64,000 nt of DNA from Oscillospiraceae bacterium (GTDB taxonomy: Bacteria; Bacillota; Clostridia; Oscillospirales; Oscillospiraceae). The translations under genes and the position numbers were made by a program. Below are positions 62,056 through 64,000 of this stretch, piece by piece. The stretch covers positions 26,475-90,474 of the forward strand of contig SVMI01000008.1 in the NCBI GenBank assembly GCA_015067495.1, in the 5' to 3' direction. The notes beneath the pieces were generated by a model. It did no database searches and was not told the DNA's origin. It saw nothing but the letters and a program-made list of their open reading frames with translations. Position 1 is the first letter of the stretch. The number at the start of each line of letters is the position of its first letter.

Positions 62056-63873
62056 TCATTTCAGAACCACGTTTGCCTGACCAAGCACACTTCTTAGCTC
62101 GTTGAGCATTCGCTCATCAAGCGCAGCAGCTGTACCGCGGCGTGTGCGGGTATCCGCAAAGAACAAAACCACCTGCTTGTCCCCGGGGAACATGTTAAGG
62201 ATCGCCTTGACCTTACGATAGCGGGGATCGGACTCACCCTGCAGCTGGAGGTAGAGCTTGTCTGCTTCCACCTTGCGGGGCGGTTCTTCAGCCGGTGCAG
62301 GCTGGGTGGGGTTTTGGGTAAAATCAGACATAGGGCGCGCTCTGTTGATGACGATCTGCGGTTCTTTTTCATCCCGGATCGACAGACGGCCCGTGATTAC
62401 GACGGGGCTGTTTTCCCGCAGATAACCGCCGTACTGGTTAAGCACGTTGGAAAATGCCAGCATTTCAATGGATGCGGTGTCGTCCTCCAAGGTGACATAT
62501 GCCATCATGGAGTTATTGCGGGTGGTCTTCATCTTGACCGCCTGCACAACGCCGGCAATACTGACGACAGAATCGTCAGCATAGGGATTTTCCTCATCCA
62601 TCAGCTCGCCAATGGGTACTACGTGTGATCCTTTGAGGAAGGCTCGGTAATCATCCATGGGATGACCCGAAATGTAAATGCCGGTGGTCTCCTTCTCCAT
62701 GCTCATCATGTCCGCACGGCTCAGCTCCGGCAAGCTGGGGATCTCAATGACTGCCGCCTTGTCCTCCACATCCAGAAGGGCAAACAGCTCCATCTGACCG
62801 TCCAGATTCCTCTTGCGGGAGGCTGAAACACTGTCCATCATGCTGTCATAAACCGCCAAAAGCTCACTTCTATGATGACCGAAGCAGTCCATTGCGCCAC
62901 ATTTGATCAGATTTTCAACAGCGCGCTTGTTCAGCTCGCCCTCGCCCATACGGCGCAGGAAATCCTCCATCGACTGAAACAGTCCGTCTGCAACGCGTTT
63001 CGCAACGATGGAGCGGATCAGTCCCCGACCAACATTCTTGACAGCGCCCATGCCAAAACGGATGGCATCGCCCTCCACCGTAAACTGATCCTCGGAATGA
63101 TTGATGTCCGGCGGCAGAACCGGGATACCAAGCTCTTTACACTCGCGAATATAACCGGAGATCTTGACGGCAGAGTCCAGCACAGAGGTCATCAGCGCAG
63201 CCATATACTGCCGGGGATAATGGCACTTGAGATAGGCTGTCTGGTACGAAACAACCGCATAACAGACTGCATGTGCCTTGTTAAAGGCATAGTTCGCAAA
63301 ATCGACGATCTCATCATAGATCGACTGTGCGGCAGCCTCGGATACGCCCTTCGCCATCGCGCCGGGAATGCCCTGCTCCTTGTCGCCGTAGACAAAAACA
63401 CGACGCTCCTGCTCGATGATCTTCATCTTCTTTTTGGAGATCGCGCGGCGGATGTTGTCCGCCTGACCCATTGTATACCCGCCAAGGCTCTGGAAGATCG
63501 CAATGACCTGCTCCTGATAAACGATACAGCCGTAGGTGACCTTCAAAATCGGCTCTAAAAGCGGAGTTTTGTAGGTGATCTTGCGGTTATCCAGCTTGTT
63601 GGCGATAAAGGTCGGGATGGAGTCCATCGGACCGGGGCGGTAAAGTGCCACAATCGCGGTCAGATCTTCGATGGTAGTGGGGCGCATGTTGACGCAAACA
63701 CCCGTAATACCGGCAGATTCCAGCTGAAAGACACCTTGGGTCTTACCTTCTGCCAGCATGGCAAAGGTTTCAGGATCGTTATCGGGAATGTAACGGATAT
63801 CGAACTCGGGATGGAGCCTGCGGATCTGCTTTTCCGCATCATGGATGACAGTCAGGTTACGCAAGCCAAGGAA
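62056..63873 (-). CDS. dnaE: DNA polymerase III alpha subunit DnaE, 3' exon (interrupted by a group II intron)
   Basis: 605 codons. Coding resumes with FLGLRNLTVIHDAEKQIRRL, the sequence that in DnaE follows KFD, where the Asp is the third catalytic aspartate. Further landmarks: GVFQLESAGITGV, ALYRPGPMDSI, KKMKIIEQERRVF, FNKAHAVCYAVVSYQTAYLK, HhH and an OB fold near the end (VSIAGVVQAVKMKT). The frame upstream of 63873 enters the intron and reaches an in-frame TAA at 63912-63910, so the ATG at 63903 is an intron artefact. The N-terminal PHP and palm parts are beyond the window. Protein function requires intron splicing. Confidence 0.88.
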   Translation of the reverse strand, partial: FLGLRNLTVIHDAEKQIRRLHPEFDIRYIPDNDPETFAMLAEGKTQGVFQLESAGITGVCVNMRPTTIEDLTAIVALYRPGPMDSIPTFIANKLDNRKITYKTPLLEPILKVTYGCIVYQEQVIAIFQSLGGYTMGQADNIRRAISKKKMKIIEQERRVFVYGDKEQGIPGAMAKGVSEAAAQSIYDEIVDFANYAFNKAHAVCYAVVSYQTAYLKCHYPRQYMAALMTSVLDSAVKISGYIRECKELGIPVLPPDINHSEDQFTVEGDAIRFGMGAVKNVGRGLIRSIVAKRVADGLFQSMEDFLRRMGEGELNKRAVENLIKCGAMDCFGHHRSELLAVYDSMMDSVSASRKRNLDGQMELFALLDVEDKAAVIEIPSLPELSRADMMSMEKETTGIYISGHPMDDYRAFLKGSHVVPIGELMDEENPYADDSVVSIAGVVQAVKMKTTRNNSMMAYVTLEDDTASIEMLAFSNVLNQYGGYLRENSPVVITGRLSIRDEKEPQIVINRARPMSDFTQNPTQPAPAEEPPRKVEADKLYLQLQGESDPRYRKVKAILNMFPGDKQVVLFFADTRTRRGTAAALDERMLNELRSVLGQANVVLK

Positions 63874-64000
63874 GTAGTGATAGGTAACGAACACCGTCAG
63901 CATTATCTGTTACGGGTCGTTTTCCCCCACTTCGAACCGTACGTGCGGCTTTCACCGCATACGGCTCTCCATCGAGAATCAGTAGGCTTCGGTAACCTAC
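63874..64000 (-). mobile_element. 3' end of a bacterial group II intron (domains V and VI) within dnaE
   Basis: The minus strand carries a canonical 34-nt domain V at 63967-63934. It starts GAGCCGTA with the AGC catalytic triad, has a GCGGT-GAAA-GCCGC tetraloop hairpin and ends ACGTACGGTTC. Downstream is a domain-VI-like region with stem GTAAC (63913-63909) / GTTAC (63888-63884) and the terminal sequence CTATCACTAC. The intron then gives way in frame to the dnaE exon at 63873. The rest of the intron, including any reverse transcriptase gene, lies outside the window. Exact splice site inferred from DnaE homology. Confidence 0.88.

Noticed and set aside
63874..63903. ATG at 63903 as the start of a short DnaE
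   Set aside because: The ten codons before FLGLR are the intron 3' end, and the preceding intron domain V shows this is an exon boundary rather than a gene start.

Overview
This is about 64 kb of chromosome from a spore-forming member of the Clostridia (Firmicutes), most likely an Oscillospiraceae/Ruminococcaceae-type gut anaerobe. Evidence for this: gene orders typical of Clostridia (tlyA-nadK-argR-recN, yqfC-yqfD-phoH-ybeY-era-yqzL-recO-mutS2, rsmD-coaD), the spoIIAA-spoIIAB-sigF operon, other sporulation genes (yunB, ylbJ, cwlD, cotJ), two T-box leaders, DUF4317 and DUF1385 proteins, strong AGGAGG-type ribosome binding sites and a roughly balanced base composition. The genus assignment is inference. 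Most of the window is housekeeping and sporulation DNA. I saw no prophage, IS element, CRISPR array, rRNA or tRNA gene.

Layout. 1-3757: tail of tlyA, then nadK, argR, recN and a small lipoprotein gene. 3762-6230: a tyrosine T-box controlling a membrane M28-type peptidase and tyrS. 6265-7134 (-): dapA. 7243-10806: queA, a beta-helix protein, tgt and yajC. 10851-11792 (-): a membrane glycosyltransferase. 11877-14803: a valine T-box and valS. 14930-21499: spoIIAA-spoIIAB-sigF, pcrA, yunB, ligA. 21532-22789 (-): a small Cys-rich protein and ylbJ. 22870-29995: yqfC-yqfD-phoH-ybeY-era-yqzL-recO-mutS2. 30116-33829: HPr, uvrC, rsmD, coaD and a coiled-coil protein. 33893-36090: a phosphohexomutase and a small membrane protein. 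36408-39625: two Xer-type recombinases on + flanking pfkA on -. 39606-41811 (-): a kinase-fold protein and radA. 41983-46435: a large putative glycosidase, cwlD (-), and a fused cotJA-cotJB gene followed by cotJC. 46625-48884: serC-serA. 48918-52976: flavin reductase-like protein, hydrolase, cytidylate-kinase-like protein, a membrane protein and DUF4317. 53072-64000 (-): one long co-directional run ending in pgsA. Read in its own direction it is dnaE, lipoprotein, response regulator, histidine kinase, DUF1385, prmC, recA, recX, rimO, pgsA.

Themes. DNA repair and replication genes are concentrated here (recN, pcrA, ligA, recO, mutS2, uvrC, radA, recA, recX, dnaE). Sporulation genes are interleaved with them. 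Aminoacylation is under T-box control.

Most notable observations. (1) dnaE is interrupted at the right edge by a group II intron. Its domain V lies at 63934-63967, and the coding sequence resumes exactly in the conserved KFD|FLGLR motif of the polymerase active site. (2) Three unlinked sporulation genes (yunB, ylbJ, cwlD) share an identical composite upstream element: a CATACAnT sigma-E-type -10 box, exactly 5 nt, then GAGGTG as Shine-Dalgarno. yqfC has a relaxed version. (3) CotJA and CotJB are fused in one reading frame. (4) A consensus promoter lies inside rsmD. (5) A strong hairpin sequesters the dapA ribosome binding site. (6) A dif-like half-site and a promoter-embedded palindrome precede xerD.
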